Of a stretch of DNA of 14,416 bases, positions 12,599 through 14,416 are shown in pieces (position 1 is the first letter of the stretch; every line of letters starts with the position of its first letter). Origin of the DNA: Wandonia sp964447015 (GTDB lineage Bacteria; Bacteroidota; Bacteroidia; Flavobacteriales_D; Crocinitomicaceae). The stretch lies in assembly GCA_964447015.1 (NCBI GenBank), contig CAYUQU010000082.1:1-14416 (forward strand), in the 5' to 3' direction. The translations under genes and the position numbers were made by a program. The notes below the pieces were generated by a model. It saw nothing but the letters and a program-made list of their open reading frames with translations, ran no database searches and was not told where the DNA came from.

Positions 12599-13210
12599 AT
12601 GCAAAGCATTGATGACAAGATATTTACAAAGATAAAAAAAGCGAAGAGGGGTTCGCTGTTTTTTGTCGATGATTTCCTCTCTTTAGGAAGTGCTAAAGCC
12701 GTATCAAAAGCACTGGAACGATTGGTACAGAGAGCAGAACTACATCGAGTTGCACGGGGGATTTATTCTCGTTTGGCAGTAGATCCAATCTTAGGATCAT
12801 TAAAACCAAGTACTGAAGACATAGCCGAAGCCATTCGCAGAAGAGATAAAGCCAGAATAATTCCTTCGGGTAGTTTGGCGTTAAATGCTTTAGGGCTTTC
12901 TACGCAAATACCAATGAATGTCGTTTATTACACCGATGGTTCAGCGAGAAAAATAGACTTGGGAAAAAGAAAAATTGTTTTTAAGAAGACCTCCCCAAAA
13001 AATCTTGCGACTATTGGTAAGATTAGTACTTTGGTAATACAAGCTTTGAAAGAAATAGGAAAAGATAAAGTAACCGATGATGAAATAAAAATCATTTTAG
13101 AGCATCTTCGCAAAGAGGAACCACATCGTTTGGAACACGATGTTAAATTGGCTCCAGAATGGATTAGAGTCATAATGCGTAAAGCCTTAAAAACGAAAGA
13201 CAATGACTAA
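12599..13210 (+). CDS. AbiEi-type (DUF6088) antitoxin, 203 aa
   Basis: A short N-terminal winged-helix unit (about 1-62) shows KIFTKIKKAKRGSLFFVDDF, then SAKAVSKALERLVQRAELHRVARGIYSR, the usual AbiEi/DUF6088 start. A C-terminal antitoxin domain follows, with IPSGSLALNALGLSTQIPMN (88-107), YYTDGSARKIDLGKRKIVFKK and a helical end. The ATG at 12599 is chosen because the frame further upstream runs through the promoter and inverted repeat. The stop overlaps the toxin start by 8 bases, typical of tightly coupled antitoxin-toxin pairs. AbiEi proteins bind inverted repeats in their promoter and keep the nucleotidyltransferase harmless. It is shorter than and unlike the 331-residue AbiEi-type protein at 1835-2830, so the two modules are not recent duplicates. 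Confidence 0.85.
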   Translation: MQSIDDKIFTKIKKAKRGSLFFVDDFLSLGSAKAVSKALERLVQRAELHRVARGIYSRLAVDPILGSLKPSTEDIAEAIRRRDKARIIPSGSLALNALGLSTQIPMNVVYYTDGSARKIDLGKRKIVFKKTSPKNLATIGKISTLVIQALKEIGKDKVTDDEIKIILEHLRKEEPHRLEHDVKLAPEWIRVIMRKALKTKDND

Positions 13211-14231
13211 ATGGCTCAACACACCCGACAACACAAAAAAAAATGCTTATATACAAATAGCAGAGCAAACGGGGATGTCTGCCTTTGCCGTAGAAAAAGA
13301 CTGGTGGGTCAGTCGTACCTTAGAAATTATATTCCAAATGGATATCGCCAAACATTTGGTTTTTAAAGGAGGGACATCGTTAAGTAAAGCATGGAAGTTA
13401 ATCCACCGATTTTCTGAAGATATTGATTTGGCTATTGATAAAGAATTTTTTGAAGACTTTAAAGGTGATATTTCAAAAACACAAATAGGTAAACTGAGAA
13501 AAGCGGCAGGAGTCTATACTACAAAAACGTTCTTTGTAGAATTAGAAAAGGAATTTCAAAAAAGAGGACATGAGAATCTTAAATTTAAAGTCATCGAGGC
13601 TATAGATAGTGATCAAGATCCTAGAGTCTTAGAAGTTTATTATCCGAACATGATTAACTCTTCCTCAGAATATATATTACCAAGAGTGCAAATAGAGGTC
13701 AGTTGCAGATCGTTAAGAGAACCTTTTACTTTGAAAACTTTTGGTTCACTAGTAGATGAAATTTACCATGATAAAGATTTTGCGGAACCTTTATTTGAAG
13801 TACCTACTGTAAATCCAGAAAGAACTTTTCTCGAGAAACTATTCTTATTACATGAAGAGTTTCATCGTCCAGAAGATAAAATTCGAGTAGATCGATTAAG
13901 TCGTCATCTATACGATGTATATCAGTTATCAAAAGCAGGAATTGATGATTTAGCCATTAGTAATAAAGAGCTTTATGAAACGATAGTTGCGCATCGATAC
14001 AAATACGCTAGAGTAGGCCATGTAGATTACAACCTTCACAATCCCAATTCACTTAATCCTATCCCTACAGCTTCTGTAATTGAAGCATGGGATGATGATT
14101 ATTCCAAGATGAAGGAAGATATGATCTATGAAGAGTCGAAACCAACATTTGAAAATTTAATCGACAATTTGAATATGCTAAAAGGTAAACTTCAAGAAGT
14201 GAATTGGAAATATGAACTTAAGTTCACCTAA
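13203..14231 (+). CDS. abiEii: AbiEii-family nucleotidyltransferase toxin, 342 aa
   Basis: All hallmarks of the AbiEii/AbiGii (MenT-like) family are present. There is an N-terminal EKDWWVSRTL (31-40), and motif I FKGGTSLSKAW (54-64) is followed by motif II SEDIDLAID (71-79) with metal-binding D73 and D75. A third acidic position E165 lies in PRVQIEVSCRS, then ERTFLEKLFLLHEEFHRP (206-223) and RLSRHLYDVYQL (231-242), the motif III/IV helices. Relatives transfer nucleotides to tRNA acceptor ends or other RNA and arrest growth, protecting populations from phage when the antitoxin is lost. The length is in the usual range and nothing looks truncated, so it should be active. The start ATG lies inside the antitoxin's last codons. 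The 185 bases after it hold no convincing gene or terminator; GAGCTC followed by eight T (14359-14372 region) has no loop. Confidence 0.92.
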   Translation: MTKWLNTPDNTKKNAYIQIAEQTGMSAFAVEKDWWVSRTLEIIFQMDIAKHLVFKGGTSLSKAWKLIHRFSEDIDLAIDKEFFEDFKGDISKTQIGKLRKAAGVYTTKTFFVELEKEFQKRGHENLKFKVIEAIDSDQDPRVLEVYYPNMINSSSEYILPRVQIEVSCRSLREPFTLKTFGSLVDEIYHDKDFAEPLFEVPTVNPERTFLEKLFLLHEEFHRPEDKIRVDRLSRHLYDVYQLSKAGIDDLAISNKELYETIVAHRYKYARVGHVDYNLHNPNSLNPIPTASVIEAWDDDYSKMKEDMIYEESKPTFENLIDNLNMLKGKLQEVNWKYELKFT

Positions 14232-14416
14232 TACAAATAGCTACTCAAAAGCATAGATAGTGTATAGATAAAGCATGAGCAAAACCAAAACAGTGCAAAA
14301 TGAACCAATCAACATTTCGATTGATTATAGCTTAACGTTAATATCTGTCGGTTTTAGGAGCTCTTTTTTTTACAATTAAATTATTACTTTTTTTCATCTC
14401 ACGGTTTTTTTCTAAA

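Noticed and set aside
14232..14416. Terminator or palindromes after the AbiEii gene (AATCAA/TTGATT, TTAACGTTAA, GAGCTC then T-run)
   Set aside because: The stems are short or have no loop; AT-rich sequence makes such palindromes likely by chance.

Overview
The window looks like an AT-rich member of the Bacteroidota, probably Flavobacteriales. The evidence is a FISUMP-domain lipoprotein with paired Cys-rich repeats, a PAS-LuxR regulator of the usual flavobacterial form, promoters of the TTTG / TAnnTTTG type, the lack of strong Shine-Dalgarno sites, and a conserved MARQxGIIKL-type protein. It is a scaffold piece: the first gene is cut by the left edge, and a run of exactly 100 N lies at 11088-11187.

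Layout. (1) 1-492 is the 3' part of a TIR-like (DUF1863/MTH538, ThsB-like) gene. (2) 2830-595, minus strand, is a two-gene AbiE-like type IV toxin-antitoxin module: an AbiEi-type regulator with a nuclease-like N-terminus and winged helix, overlapping an AbiEii-like nucleotidyltransferase. A consensus promoter and a palindromic operator lie in front of it. (3) 3034-3378 is a small conserved protein. (4) 3379-4683 is a 1.3 kb stretch without a convincing gene. It holds a pair of palindromic repeats, a GC-rich block (about 59% G+C at 3661-3900) bracketed by inverted repeats, and a MITE-like long inverted repeat at 4389-4565. (5) 4684-4987 is a small orphan ORF followed by a strong terminator. (6) 5184-10027 is a collinear group: PAS-LuxR regulator, FISUMP lipoprotein, a 608-residue secreted protein with GNP motifs, and a TPR-like plus SUMF1/FGE-like secreted protein. 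(7) 12197-10092, minus strand, is a cassette of five small genes broken by the scaffold gap: a 249-residue MARQ protein, a small two-segment membrane protein, two paralogous 70-residue proteins and a 62-residue membrane protein, ending in a terminator. (8) 12599-14231 is a second AbiE module: a DUF6088-type antitoxin and a canonical AbiEii toxin with an 8-base overlap, behind a promoter embedded in an 11-bp inverted repeat.

Working together. The two unrelated AbiE-type modules and the TIR-like fragment mark this as accessory, defence-rich DNA. The LuxR-led group is probably a cell-surface or secreted set, with two proteins carrying C-type-lectin-like folds. The minus-strand cassette is the best candidate for an undescribed system. 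It has the look of a structural protein plus small membrane and accessory proteins, and its main gene is clearly richer in G+C (49% in 120 counted bases) than its neighbours (33% in a counted line of the toxin gene). Its function cannot be read from sequence alone.
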